Origin: Candidatus Anaerobiospirillum pullicola | Lineage (GTDB): Bacteria; Pseudomonadota; Gammaproteobacteria; Enterobacterales; Succinivibrionaceae | Direction: 5' to 3' | DNA length: 39,485 nt | Assembly: GCA_018884035.1 (NCBI GenBank) | Contig: JAHLFE010000116.1 | Span: 1 to 39,485, forward strand | Shown: positions 1 to 9,643 of the stretch, one piece after another | Layout: each line of letters opens with the position of its first letter | Position numbering within the stretch: the first letter of the stretch is position 1 | The notes under the pieces: model-generated | What the model was told of the DNA's origin: nothing | Seen by the model: the letters and a program-made list of their open reading frames with translations, nothing else | Database searches by the model: none | Translations under genes and position numbers: made by a program

Positions 1-1076
1 TTTCTGTATACAACAGAATATGCCTTTAAGCACTGTACATATGCGCTAGTAATGCTCATTCCTATCATGTTTAATGGTAAGATAGCTTGTTATGTATCTT
101 GCTGTTTTTTTACTAGCAAAAACTGCGTTAAGCAGCATCTGTGCCCATTCGCATCTACCTGCTACTTAAAAGGTCTGTGCTCGTCTAATGCGTACCCATT
201 GGTGGCAAGCAGTGCTTGCGGCTAATCACAGCTACTCTGCTTAGTCGTGTCTGTGCTAAGAGCTTACTCTATCCTTGCCTGCTCTTATGCACTGTAGTGC
301 ATGGCTGGCTGTGAAAGCTCTACCTGCAAGAGATGGAGCTTACTCCGCCTCTGCGTACCGACTTTAGAGCAGACACCAGTAACATCGCTGGTAGAAGCAC
401 GGCACTTGAAGATGTCCCCCAACCAACTCATTGGTAGTGCATGCTACTCACAGAGTGGTGCAGAATCAGTAGGGTATGCTTTCACTGCATGGTAAGGAGC
501 AATGATCAGATGTTGATGCTGCTGTGCTGCTGATCTTTACCCTTCTTTACCCCTGCTCACGCTTAAGTTGGGTGCTACAAGAGTGTCCTAAAATCTTATG
601 CTGTGCACAGCCTTTGGGGCGGGCGCTGTTAACTGCGCTGACATCAGCACAGACTTTGAGATGGATCTGAGCCTTCCTTTACGCTGCACGTCTTCACTGA
701 GCTGCTCTGCTATGGATTGCTCCCATGTAGGAGATAGTAGCCGTGTACCACCTCTCTTAGCTTGCCTGCATCCGCAAAGATCTGCAAAACCGGTAGGCCC
801 CCAAACATTAGTGCTCACACCACATGACGATGAAGATGAGTAGTGCTGTGCTGTGCTGTACTCGGATCCGTTCAGATCCACGTTCTGCTCTTGATGCTAT
901 ATCATAGGAATGCGCCTTGATAAAGCTACAGCTAGGCCTTGTTACCACTACACCGACGCTACTTTGAGTGTAGTCACCGGCTAGCTGGGCAAAGCATTAC
1001 ATGCAGCACTGCTGCACTTAGCAGAGCCTTGGTCGCACTGCCAGTCTCTCCTCGCTCTCTACTGTTAAGGACAATC
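1..1076. other. Gene-free left end of the window
   Basis: I see no convincing gene here. Short open frames exist but have no recognisable domain, no good ribosome binding site and the same composition as the surrounding non-coding DNA. The stretch contains one perfect copy of the dispersed GC-rich motif (616-628). The sequence after that motif, to about 660, also resembles the flank of the copy at 9286, so the repeat unit in these two places is about 45 bp long. Confidence 0.6.
616..628 (+). repeat. Dispersed 13-16 bp GC-rich motif (first of about 18 copies)
   Basis: The core GGGGCGGGCGCTG, usually followed by YTA or TAA, recurs through the window. Plus-strand copies start at 616, 8628 (one mismatch), 9286, 12322, 22817 (one mismatch), 23245, 23631, 30756, 34538, 34748, 35435 and 39155. 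Minus-strand copies start at 2747, 8830, 22107, 22640, 23406 (one mismatch) and 34597 (one mismatch). All of these lie outside the recognised genes, and none lies between 12.4 and 22.1 kb. A one-mismatch match inside hsdS at 7356 is probably chance or codon-driven. No function is known to me. A protein-binding site, an uptake or recombination signal, or a REP-like element are all possible. Confidence 0.85.
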
Positions 1077-2456
1077 ATGATCTCTTCAGATTTTTTGCCA
1101 AGAATCCGCGACATTATGCGGCGCGATGCCGGTATTACTAACGATGCCCAATGCATTGAGCAGTTGAGCTGGATGCTTCTCCTCAAGATTTACGACATTG
1201 CTGAGCTGAGATGGGAAGCAAAGAGCTTTGACTTCGAGTCGTTGTTGGCACCACAGCACCTCAGCTGGGGTGACTGGGCTTACTTTAAGTCAGGCAAAGT
1301 GAAATCAGGCGAGAGCTTATTAGCTTTTGTCAACAATACCCTGTTGCCAGGGCTCAAGAATCTGGAGGTGCCAGAAGATACCCCTCAAGGACCAGCTCTG
1401 ATCAAAGCCGCTTTTACCGATGTGCACAACTTCATGACAGACGCTGAGGCCTTTCGTGAAGTGTTGGCGGAGATCGATCAGATTGATCTGACCAAGCCAA
1501 ATGAAGAGCGTGCTTTGGTTAAAATCTACGAGACCATGCTGCAGGAACTTCAGTACACTGCTGGTACAGGTGAGTTTTACACTCCACGCGCACTCACTGA
1601 TTTTATGGCCGAGCATGTCCAGCTGCAGTATGGTGATAGGATTGCCGACCTTGCCTGCGGTACAGGTGGCTTTTTGAACTCTGCCCGCCGCGTGCTCTCT
1701 ACACAGGTGCAGTCAGAAGATGATTGGGAGGAGTGGGCAGGAGAGGATGGGGAGACTTTGGATTACGCGTTCGTTGGTATCGAGAACAAGCCGCTGCCTT
1801 ATCTGCTGTGCTTTACTAATCTGCTACTCAATGGCATTGATTATCCTGAGCTCATCTATGGCAACGCTTTGGCCATTAAGAACTACGTCAACTACACCAA
1901 GAGCGACTGCTTTGATGTGATTTTGATGACCCCGCCACTTAGTGGTGTGGAAACGGCCACTGTACAGAATAGATTCCTGCCAGAGGAGCGCAGCCCTGAA
2001 ACAAACGATCTTTTCCTGCTGCTGAGCGAAAAGCGCCTTGCTAAGACGGGAGGACGTGCAGCGGTGATAGTACCTGACGGCTTGCTTGTTGGTGGTGACA
2101 ATAAGACCGCTATTAAGCAAAAGCTCATGGATCAGGCCAATCTACACACTATTGTGCGCCTGCCACCATCGGTTTTTGCCCCTTACACTGACATCGCCAC
2201 GAACATACTCTTCTTTGACCGCAGCAAGCCAAAAACTAAGGAGACGTGGTTTTACCGCGTAGACCTGCCACGTGGTTACAAGAGCTTTTCGCAGAGCAAG
2301 CCGTTCAAAAGAGCGCACCTTAAGGACTTGGATCAGTGGTGGAATAGCCGTAAGGAGATCCAAGACAAGAACGGTCTGTACAAAGCCAAGTGCTACAGCC
2401 GCAAAGAGATCGAGGCGCATGGCTACAACCTCGACCTTTGCAGCTACCCTAAATAA
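1077..2456 (+). CDS. Duplicate type I methyltransferase subunit HsdM, truncated and probably inactive
   Basis: This 459-residue protein is a close paralogue of the intact HsdM at 5612. It has the N-terminal helical domain (IRDIMRRDAG...), then SAM-binding motif I (DLACGTGGF). The catalytic motif IV, NPPY in the other copy, reads TPPL here (T at about residue 285). Loss of the Asn and the aromatic residue should abolish N6-adenine methylation. The C-terminus stops at GYNLDLCSYPK, about 37 residues before the end of the intact copy, where a GAA codon corresponds to TAA. The ATG at 1077 is preferred over an in-frame start at 939 because both copies share the leader TTAAGGACAAYCATG and homology begins at this Met. 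It may be a decaying duplicate, or a dominant partner that still binds HsdS or HsdR. Confidence 0.85.
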   Translation: MISSDFLPRIRDIMRRDAGITNDAQCIEQLSWMLLLKIYDIAELRWEAKSFDFESLLAPQHLSWGDWAYFKSGKVKSGESLLAFVNNTLLPGLKNLEVPEDTPQGPALIKAAFTDVHNFMTDAEAFREVLAEIDQIDLTKPNEERALVKIYETMLQELQYTAGTGEFYTPRALTDFMAEHVQLQYGDRIADLACGTGGFLNSARRVLSTQVQSEDDWEEWAGEDGETLDYAFVGIENKPLPYLLCFTNLLLNGIDYPELIYGNALAIKNYVNYTKSDCFDVILMTPPLSGVETATVQNRFLPEERSPETNDLFLLLSEKRLAKTGGRAAVIVPDGLLVGGDNKTAIKQKLMDQANLHTIVRLPPSVFAPYTDIATNILFFDRSKPKTKETWFYRVDLPRGYKSFSQSKPFKRAHLKDLDQWWNSRKEIQDKNGLYKAKCYSRKEIEAHGYNLDLCSYPK

Positions 2457-2985
2457 GAGCGAGTGGTCTCCTCCCTAAGGTAGATCATGGAAGGATGGGC
2501 AGCTTATTGTTGATAGCTGCCTGCTGTCATGACGCTGGGGCACTTTGGGTAGAAAGTACCTTGCGTGCTGACTTGCTCCAAGTGGGCTCTACGCAGAGTG
2601 GGGGAATAGCAAACAGCAGCAGCGACCATGCGCTCAACCAACATGGAGCCCATGTGATGGCGTTTGGCGTAAACAGCCTTAGTAGTGTTGGTGCCCTGTC
2701 TCCCATGATCTGAGACGAGTCCACAAATGCCCCGTGCCCTCATTAGCAGCGCCCGCCCCTTTAGCCAGCCCCTTAGACACTGCTCTTTGGTTGGTACTCC
2801 GCAATTAACTGCAATGCGTAGTGCGTAGCGTGCACCCCCAGCCTACGCCACAAGGTAAGCCTTTCTTGATACGTTTGCTGCTAAAATGAGCGCAGCGGTT
2901 CTGCGCAGAGCGCAGAATCCCAAGGTACTTCAAAGCTACCGAGGGCTACACAGAAAGCAGAAAAGCAGGGCAGGTAGGTACAGTC
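2457..2985. other. Intergenic region between the damaged hsdM and hsdR
   Basis: No gene is visible. There is a minus-strand copy of the dispersed GC-rich motif at 2747-2759. The stretch 2625-2705 is similar to 35290-35370, including an almost identical GGRGCCCATGTGATRGCGTTT core, so it belongs to a second intergenic repeat family. Confidence 0.5.
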
Positions 2986-5520
2986 ATGAGCGGAATCAAT
3001 CCTCATCCCAGCGAAGAAGACGTCAAGACTAAAATCGTGATCCCAGCGCTACTGCAAGCAGGCTGGTCTCATGAGAACTTCCTGACTGAGTACAATCTGC
3101 GCAGTGACAAGTACCAAATAGTGCCGCAGACAGGGCAAGTGGAGCAGATTGCGCAGAAACAACAACGCCCTGACATCATCCTGTGCACTAACATCTTTCA
3201 CCCTCTGGCTGTCATTGAGGTAAAGCGTTCAGAGCTCGATTCTGCAGGTATTGATCAGGCCATCAAGTACGCCAAAACCCTGCAGGTGCCGTTAGCTTAT
3301 GCCACAGCTGGTCACGGCTTTGTCGAATACAACCTCAAAACAGGGCAACAGCGCTCCCTGAGTCTTACAGACTTCCCAAGTCTCAATGAGCTGTGGAGTT
3401 CATACTGTACTGCCCTTGGTATCACTGCCGCAGCAGACCAGCAAAACTTAGCCAAAGCACAGTATTTTCGCGACGAAGGCACTGTGCATGGACGGCTCAT
3501 ACCGCGCTACTACCAGATGGTGGCTATCAATTCCGTGGTACAGGCCATTGTCGGTTTGCACCGGCGGCGGTTGCTTTTAGTCATGGCTACCGGCACGGGT
3601 AAGACCTACACAGCCATGCAGATTGTGTTCAGGTTGAAACAAGCCGGTGTGATCCATCGGGTACTGTATCTTGCTGATCGTAACAAGCTGGTCGATCAGG
3701 CCATGAGTGCAGGCTTCGAGAGCATTGCCCCTTGCCTCAAAATCACGGGTGGCAAGATCGACACGCATCATGAGATCTACTTTGGTCTGTACCAGCAACT
3801 GAGCACCAGCAGAAAAGCTGTTAGTGCTGACGTAGATAGCGAGGATGCCGAGGCACAGGTCACCTCTCTTATCGATCTTTATCGCAAGCTGCCACCTGAC
3901 TTCTTTGACCTTGTCATCGTAGATGAGTGCCATCGTGGCTCGGCGGCAGAGGAAAGCTCGTGGCGTGAGATCCTTGAGTACTTTCATCCGGCTATTCAGC
4001 TGGGACTGACGGCAACTCCTAACACCAAAGACGGTGCTGATAACACCGCTTACTTTGGTGAGCCGGTTTTCACCTATTCCCTCAAAAAGGGAATTGAGGA
4101 GGGCTTTCTTGCGCCTTATCGCGTCATCCGCATCGACCTCGACAAAGACAAGACCGGCTGGATGCCAGAGCTAGGGCAGCTGGATGACAATGGCCAAGAG
4201 ATCCCGCCAAAGCTCTACACCGTAAGTGACTTCGACCGCACCATTGTGCTGCCTGATCGCATCAAGCGAGTGGCGCAGATTATCAACGACTTTCAGCACA
4301 ACAGTCTGGGCGATATGGCCAAGACCATTGTGTTCTGTGCCACGCAGAACCATGCGCTGCGCATGCGGGATGCATTACGCGAGCTTAATCCTCAGCACAT
4401 GCAGGAAAACAGCAATTACATCGTGCGTATGACCTCCAATGATGAGGAGGGCAAGGCCCTGTACGCTCAGTTCTGCTCTATCAGTGAAGAGTATCCGGTA
4501 ATCGTCACCACTTCCAAGCTGCTGACCACTGGTGCTGACACCAAAGGTACGCAGCTGATCGTGATTGACGCCAACATTAAGTCGCACACGGAGTTTAAGC
4601 AGATCATTGGCCGTGGTACACGGCTGGCACCGGAGAATGGTAAGACCAGCTTCACCATTCTCGATTTCAGACGGGTTAGCGAGATCTTCAATGATCCCGA
4701 CTTTGACGGCGAACCAGACGAGCTGCAGGAGGTCGGTGATCCTGCTTCTGATGACCCGATTTTCAAACCTAAGGCCAAAGCGGCAACCACAGACAAGCAA
4801 GGCTCCACTAAGGCTGCCATCACTAACCGAGATGCTAATGACCATGATGCTGCCAAGAGTAATCAGCCTCACGGGACAGAGAGCCGTAAGCGCTCTGAGC
4901 ATGTCGTCAGCGGAGTGGAGTTCACCGTGGTTGATGCCAATGTCCTCTATCTTGATGAGACGGGCAAACGCATGAGCACGCCGCTGCGTGATTTTGCTAA
5001 GCAGCGTATTCTTAGTGAATTTCCGGCAAGCGAAGACTTTACGCACAGCTGGCTAACCGCAAAGTCCAAAGCAGATATCATTGCGGAGATGGAGAGGCAA
5101 GGGGTCTTTTTCTCTGATCTGCGCCAAGTACTGGGTCAGGACAACCTTGATGAGTTCGACATCGTGAACCACATTGGCTTTAACAAGGAGCTAATGACCC
5201 GTAGTGAGCGCGCTGAACAAGCCCGTCACAGTGCCATCATGCAGCGTTATGACGCCAGGCAGCAACAGCTGCTGCGCGAGCTGATTGCAGTATATGAGGA
5301 TCAAGGCTTTGAAGCCATAGAAAAGCCGGTTGTGCTCAAAGCTCCTCGTTTCCAAGCTTATGGTGGGGTACCACAGATTATTGCCAGTATCGGTGGTGCA
5401 GACGGTAAGGATGGCTACAGACAGGCTCTTTCATTGCTGCTGTATCAGGATGGTGATACAGCAGAGCAAGCAGCTCATGCTGACGCCGCTGGCACTTCAG
5501 ACTACACGGCAGTGCCTTAG
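2986..5520 (+). CDS. hsdR: Type I restriction enzyme subunit R (HsdR)
   Basis: This 844-residue protein is the motor and nuclease subunit of a type I restriction complex, which translocates and cuts unmodified DNA. The N-terminal PD-(D/E)xK nuclease is visible as PDII (D63) followed by IEVKR (E78, K80). The SF2 translocase follows: Walker A ATGTGKT (K206), DECH box (D313-H316), LGLTATP, and motif VI in GRGTRLA (about 542-547). A Lys/Ala/Asp-rich linker at about 590-640 leads to a C-terminal helical domain that presumably binds HsdM. Length and motif layout suit the EcoEI/EcoAI (type IB) group. The gene ends 91 bp before the intact hsdM and should belong to the same locus. The ATG at 2986 has only a weak ribosome binding site (GGTAGG). 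Confidence 0.95.
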   Translation: MSGINPHPSEEDVKTKIVIPALLQAGWSHENFLTEYNLRSDKYQIVPQTGQVEQIAQKQQRPDIILCTNIFHPLAVIEVKRSELDSAGIDQAIKYAKTLQVPLAYATAGHGFVEYNLKTGQQRSLSLTDFPSLNELWSSYCTALGITAAADQQNLAKAQYFRDEGTVHGRLIPRYYQMVAINSVVQAIVGLHRRRLLLVMATGTGKTYTAMQIVFRLKQAGVIHRVLYLADRNKLVDQAMSAGFESIAPCLKITGGKIDTHHEIYFGLYQQLSTSRKAVSADVDSEDAEAQVTSLIDLYRKLPPDFFDLVIVDECHRGSAAEESSWREILEYFHPAIQLGLTATPNTKDGADNTAYFGEPVFTYSLKKGIEEGFLAPYRVIRIDLDKDKTGWMPELGQLDDNGQEIPPKLYTVSDFDRTIVLPDRIKRVAQIINDFQHNSLGDMAKTIVFCATQNHALRMRDALRELNPQHMQENSNYIVRMTSNDEEGKALYAQFCSISEEYPVIVTTSKLLTTGADTKGTQLIVIDANIKSHTEFKQIIGRGTRLAPENGKTSFTILDFRRVSEIFNDPDFDGEPDELQEVGDPASDDPIFKPKAKAATTDKQGSTKAAITNRDANDHDAAKSNQPHGTESRKRSEHVVSGVEFTVVDANVLYLDETGKRMSTPLRDFAKQRILSEFPASEDFTHSWLTAKSKADIIAEMERQGVFFSDLRQVLGQDNLDEFDIVNHIGFNKELMTRSERAEQARHSAIMQRYDARQQQLLRELIAVYEDQGFEAIEKPVVLKAPRFQAYGGVPQIIASIGGADGKDGYRQALSLLLYQDGDTAEQAAHADAAGTSDYTAVP

Positions 5521-5611
5521 CCTGTTACCATAAGCGCTTCACGCAGCACACAGAGGTACCATGCCCTCGGCAGTGCTCGCTCAGCTAGCCTCATAACTTT
5601 TAAGGACAACC

Positions 5612-7090
5612 ATGCAGTTTTCTGGTTTTGTAAAACGCATCCGCGACATTATGCGCGGCGATGCTGGCGTTAATGGCGATGCCCAGCGCATTGAGCAGCT
5701 GAGCTGGATGATCTTCCTCAAGATCTACGATGCAGCTGAGCTGAACTGGGAAATCGAGAACGATGACTACCAGTCGTTGCTAGCACCGCTTCATCTCAGA
5801 TGGCGTGATTGGGCAGACTTTAAGTCTGGCAAGGTAGAGACTGGTGAGAGCTTGCTTGCCTTTGTCAACAACACCTTGCTGCCAGGGATTAAGAATCTGG
5901 TGGTGCCTTTAAACACTCCTAAAGGCCAAGCTCTGATCAAGACCGCCTTTACCGACGTGCACAACTTTATGAAAGATGGTGTCGTATTACGTGAGGTGTT
6001 GGCTGAGATTGACCAGATCGATTTTACTGATCCACAAGAGTCCCATGCTTTCGGTGAAATTTATGAGACCATTCTGCGCAATTTGCAGAACGCTCGCGAT
6101 TCAGGAGAATTTTATACCCCACGTGCGCTTACGGATTTCATGGCCGAGCATGTGCAGCTGAAGCTGGGTGACCAGATTGCCGACCTTGCCTGTGGTACAG
6201 GGGGCTTTTTGAACTCAGCGCACCGCGTGCTCTATCCTCAGTTGCAGACTGCTGACGAAATTGAGCGTTTTAGTCGCTCGTTCCATGGCATTGAGAAAAA
6301 GCCACTGCCTTACCTGTTATGCCTGACCAACCTGCTGCTCAATGGCATTGATAATCCTGATATTCTCTATGGTAACTCCCTCACTATTAAGAACTGCGTT
6401 GATTACACCGACCAAGAGTGTTTTGACGTGATTCTTATGAATCCACCATACGGAGGTGTGGAAAAGTCAGAGGTGCAGAGTAAGTTTCTGCCAGGTGAGC
6501 GCAGCTCTGAAACTGCCGACCTGTTCATGCTGCTAATTGAAAAGCGTCTTGCTAAGCAGGGAGGGCGTGCTGCGGTGGTACTGCCTAATGGCTTCCTCTT
6601 TGGTGTTGGCAATAAGACGGCTATCAAGAAGAAGATCATGGATAAGGCCAATTTGCACACCATTGTGCGCTTACCAACTTCGGTCTTTGCCCCTTACACC
6701 TCCATTGCCACTAACATCCTCTTCTTTGACCGCAGCCAGCCTAAGACTACGGAGACGTGGTTCTACCGCGTAGACATGCCAAAGGGCTACAAGAACTTCT
6801 CCAAGACCAAGCCTCTGAAGAGAGAGCACCTCAAGGACTTGGATTTGTGGTGGCATAACCGGCAGGAGATACTGGACGAGGACGGCCTGTATAAAGCCAA
6901 GTGTTACAGCCGCAGTGAGATCGAGGAGCGTGGCTATAACCTCGACCTTTGTGGTTACACAAAAGAAGAGCAGGATGAGCTGCTGCCACCTGCTGAGCTC
7001 ATTGCTAACTACCAGCAAAAGCGCGCGCAGCACACTGAGCAGATTGACGCCATCTTAAGCCAGATCATGGCGATGCTGGGTAGAGCTTAG
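5612..7090 (+). CDS. hsdM: Type I restriction-modification methyltransferase subunit HsdM
   Basis: This 492-residue N6-adenine methyltransferase acts with HsdS to modify, and with HsdR to restrict, asymmetric DNA targets. The N-terminal helical domain (about 1-150) precedes the class I methyltransferase fold. Motif I, DLACGTGGF, starts at D191 and motif IV is NPPY at 277-280, both intact. The C-terminal tail (ELIANYQQKRAQHTEQ...) is complete and coiled-coil-like, as expected for contact with HsdS. AAGGA lies just upstream of the ATG. It is about 75% identical by eye to the damaged copy at 1077, which indicates a local duplication flanking hsdR. It is separated from hsdS by 165 bp carrying several inverted repeats. 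Confidence 0.95.
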   Translation: MQFSGFVKRIRDIMRGDAGVNGDAQRIEQLSWMIFLKIYDAAELNWEIENDDYQSLLAPLHLRWRDWADFKSGKVETGESLLAFVNNTLLPGIKNLVVPLNTPKGQALIKTAFTDVHNFMKDGVVLREVLAEIDQIDFTDPQESHAFGEIYETILRNLQNARDSGEFYTPRALTDFMAEHVQLKLGDQIADLACGTGGFLNSAHRVLYPQLQTADEIERFSRSFHGIEKKPLPYLLCLTNLLLNGIDNPDILYGNSLTIKNCVDYTDQECFDVILMNPPYGGVEKSEVQSKFLPGERSSETADLFMLLIEKRLAKQGGRAAVVLPNGFLFGVGNKTAIKKKIMDKANLHTIVRLPTSVFAPYTSIATNILFFDRSQPKTTETWFYRVDMPKGYKNFSKTKPLKREHLKDLDLWWHNRQEILDEDGLYKAKCYSRSEIEERGYNLDLCGYTKEEQDELLPPAELIANYQQKRAQHTEQIDAILSQIMAMLGRA

Positions 7091-7255
7091 TGCTGAGAAC
7101 AGCCATCTGTATTAACAGTTAGGTGGCTCGGGTAGGACGTGACCGTACATTAGGTATTTATGGCGTTTACGGTCGGTAGGGTAGGTATGATCGGCACTGT
7201 AGTTCTGAACAGAACGCAGTGTGCGGTAAAGACCGCAGACTAAAGGGGGGACAAC
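7091..7255. promoter_or_regulatory. hsdM-hsdS spacer with three inverted repeats
   Basis: Three short dyads lie in tandem between the hsdM stop and the hsdS GTG. They are GACCGTA (7141-7147) with TACGGTC (7168-7174), the near-continuous palindrome GTTCTGAACAGAAC (7202-7215), and GCGGT-AAAG-ACCGC (7223-7236). None is followed by a T-tract, so they do not look like a terminator. The last one ends just before the GGGGGG ribosome binding site of hsdS. A role in hsdS expression is inferred only from position. Confidence 0.4.
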
Positions 7256-8605
7256 GTGAACAGCAAAAAACTATGGGGCTCGATTCTGCAACAGGCAGTC
7301 TCCGGTAAGCTGGTAGAGCAGTTTGACAACGAGCCAGCGGTGGCGCAAATTGGGACAGCGCCCGCCTCTGAAGAGGTGCCGTTTGAGATCCCTGAGAAGT
7401 GGAAGTGGGTGCAGGCTAAGTACTTAGGAGATTGGAAGTCAGGAGCGACTCCAAGCCGTAATAATGCTGAATTTTGGGAAAAAGGAACTGTTCCTTGGCT
7501 GAAAACCGGAGAAATCTCAAATGGCGTGGTTTTATCGACAGAGGAGTTTGTAACTGAGAAAGCAGTGAAACAAGCTAGACTAAGGCTAAATCCAGCAGGA
7601 AGTGTGCTGGTTGCAATGTACGGAACAGGTACAGTTGGTAATATCGGTATGCTTGGCTTTCCAAGCACTACTAACCAAGCCTGCTGTGCTTGCATCACTA
7701 ATTCAGAGGTGATTGTTAATTGGTACCTATTTTATGCTTTACTTGCCTTTCGCAAGTTGCTGATAAATAAGGCATCAGGTACAACCAACCTCCAAAACCT
7801 TTCCAAGGACAAAATCGAAAAAACTTGGATTCCAGTGCCACCGCTTGCCGAGCAGCATCGCATCGTGGACAAGCTCGAGGAGCTCAAACCGCTTGTTGAG
7901 CGCTTTGGCGCGGCTCAGGATGCACTGGTAAAGCTTGAGACGGAGTTTCCTCGTAGCCTTAAGGCCTCGGTGCTACAGTACGCTATTAGTGGTCAGCTGG
8001 TACCACAACTTGACACCGAGCCCGCTGTTGAGCAGATTGGCTTAGCTCCCGCCCCTGAAGAGGTACCGTTTGATATCCCTGAGAAATGGAAGTGGGTGGA
8101 GCTTGGAAAGCTCTTGCCTTTTGGTAGATCAAAGCAAGTAAAGCCTGAGCAAATCCCAGCAAACTCGTGGCTCCTAGGTCTTGAGGAGATAAAGAACAAT
8201 GGCGGACTTATCCGCAAATGTTACGACTGGAAGTCAATCAACAGTAACAAGAATGCCTTTAAAGCTGGGGACGTGCTTTACAGCAAAATGCGTCCTTATC
8301 TGAACAAAGTCATCATCGCTGATGAGGACGGCTTTTGTTCGACTGAGCTGCTTGTATTAGATGTCAATCAAGCGCATATGCCATTAAATGCGGGGTTCAT
8401 GCTCTATTTCCTTCGTGCTCCTTACTTCGTTAGCTTGGCTACAAAGCACTCCCATGGGCAGAAACCACGTTTAGACATCAAGGAGGGAAAGAAATTCCTT
8501 GTACCAGTCCCTCCTTTAGAAGAGCAGCAACGCATCGTGGCTAAGCTTGTTGAGATCTTAGCGGACGTGGAAAAGATGGAGCGGTTAACGAGCGCTTCTC
8601 AGTAG
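7256..8605 (+). CDS. hsdS: Type I specificity subunit HsdS with two target-recognition domains
   Basis: This 449-residue subunit reads the bipartite DNA target for the type I complex. It has two half-repeats. Each starts with a conserved block: LVEQFDNEPAVAQIG then PFEIPEKWKWV near residue 45, and LVPQLDTEPAVEQIG then PFDIPEKWKWV near residue 280. A variable target-recognition domain follows each block. Each half ends in a helical spacer beginning PPLAEQHRIV or PPLEEQQRIV. The start is GTG, five bases after a GGGGGG ribosome binding site. The C-terminus (about residue 449) is short after the second spacer helix, but within the family range. The two conserved blocks are also similar in DNA sequence, so recombination between the halves or with other hsdS genes is possible. 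Confidence 0.94.
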   Translation: MNSKKLWGSILQQAVSGKLVEQFDNEPAVAQIGTAPASEEVPFEIPEKWKWVQAKYLGDWKSGATPSRNNAEFWEKGTVPWLKTGEISNGVVLSTEEFVTEKAVKQARLRLNPAGSVLVAMYGTGTVGNIGMLGFPSTTNQACCACITNSEVIVNWYLFYALLAFRKLLINKASGTTNLQNLSKDKIEKTWIPVPPLAEQHRIVDKLEELKPLVERFGAAQDALVKLETEFPRSLKASVLQYAISGQLVPQLDTEPAVEQIGLAPAPEEVPFDIPEKWKWVELGKLLPFGRSKQVKPEQIPANSWLLGLEEIKNNGGLIRKCYDWKSINSNKNAFKAGDVLYSKMRPYLNKVIIADEDGFCSTELLVLDVNQAHMPLNAGFMLYFLRAPYFVSLATKHSHGQKPRLDIKEGKKFLVPVPPLEEQQRIVAKLVEILADVEKMERLTSASQ

Positions 8606-9643
8606 GGTAGGCTGCATTTAAGATCAAGGGGCAGGCGCTGCTATGCTTTGCTATGCTTTGTGTAAATTGATTGCTGGCAGCCCCCATTGGCAACAGCCTA
8701 CCATGAGTTGAGCTGGTAAGATGGTCGGCAGTACTGGCAGCGCATAAAGCAGCTACCGTCTATGACGATCATAGACGCTCTCGGGTATGACTCTGTTATC
8801 GATGGGCATGTGCTACATAGCCCCATTATCAGCGCCCGCCCCTAAGGCAATGGCTCATACAGCGGCTGCAAGCATTGTGGTAACTGCCAGTGAAGACGAG
8901 TAGGCGCAGTGATGTAGACGTCTGCGCTTAGGGCTTGCCAATACAGTCCTCTAAGGTGCCGCCTATTCAAAGACGTGATGTGATCGATGCAGCAAGGCAA
9001 GCAAGCAGGGGGGTTTTAGGACAGAGCACCGCAGGGACTGCAAATCAGCTGCTCAGGTTTTAGTGATCACAGGCACCTGAGGAGAGTCCTATGTGAGACG
9101 ACGTTATTGTTGCCTCCTGTGCTCCACGCTTACCAGTGACACGATAGCTGTTGTGCTGCAAGAATTGCAAGCTCAGAACACTCACGTACTGCTTTGCAGC
9201 TCACCCCCCACTGAGGCTGTGCTCTACTGATGGTAGACGTAAGGTTTTAGCAAGCACAGCTATGAGTTCCTAAAGAACCGCCTATGGGGCGGGCGCTGTT
9301 AATAGTGCTGGCAGCAGCGCAAAGTCTTAGGTGACGCTTAATCGCCTTTTCTGTACCCGCTTCCCTCCTAAACTGTGCAGGGCTCTTCTGTGCCTCCTTG
9401 CTTGGCTTTTGTCCCACCATTATTCAAGATGTGCGAGGCTCCTGTCTAAGTGCCCAGAGAGCTTTGCTTGCTCTTGAGTAGAGCAGAGTAATGACAACCT
9501 GCTTCCTCTTTCTTCCCTGACTCATAAGCTCCACAGGTAGCACAGATAGTTCTGTAATTATAGTGTTAAATCAATGTAGAAAAAGCCAGCAATACCCACA
9601 GGTGCTGATGATTTTTTGTAAAAGCATTTAACATCAAGATTAA
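8606..9643. other. Gene-free region after hsdS
   Basis: No gene or clear terminator is seen. The stretch contains three copies of the dispersed GC-rich motif (8628, 8830 on the minus strand, 9286) and a short tandem repeat CTATGCTTTG at about 8641-8660. The remaining sequence matches nothing I recognise. Confidence 0.5.

Noticed and set aside
939-1076. Longer N-terminus for the first hsdM copy
   Set aside because: The paralogue starts at the Met equivalent to 1077 with the same leader sequence, and the extra 46 residues have no homology.
7356-7368. Copy of the dispersed GC-rich motif inside hsdS
   Set aside because: It has one mismatch and lies in a conserved coding block. The equivalent site in the second half-repeat is less similar, so chance or coding constraint is enough.
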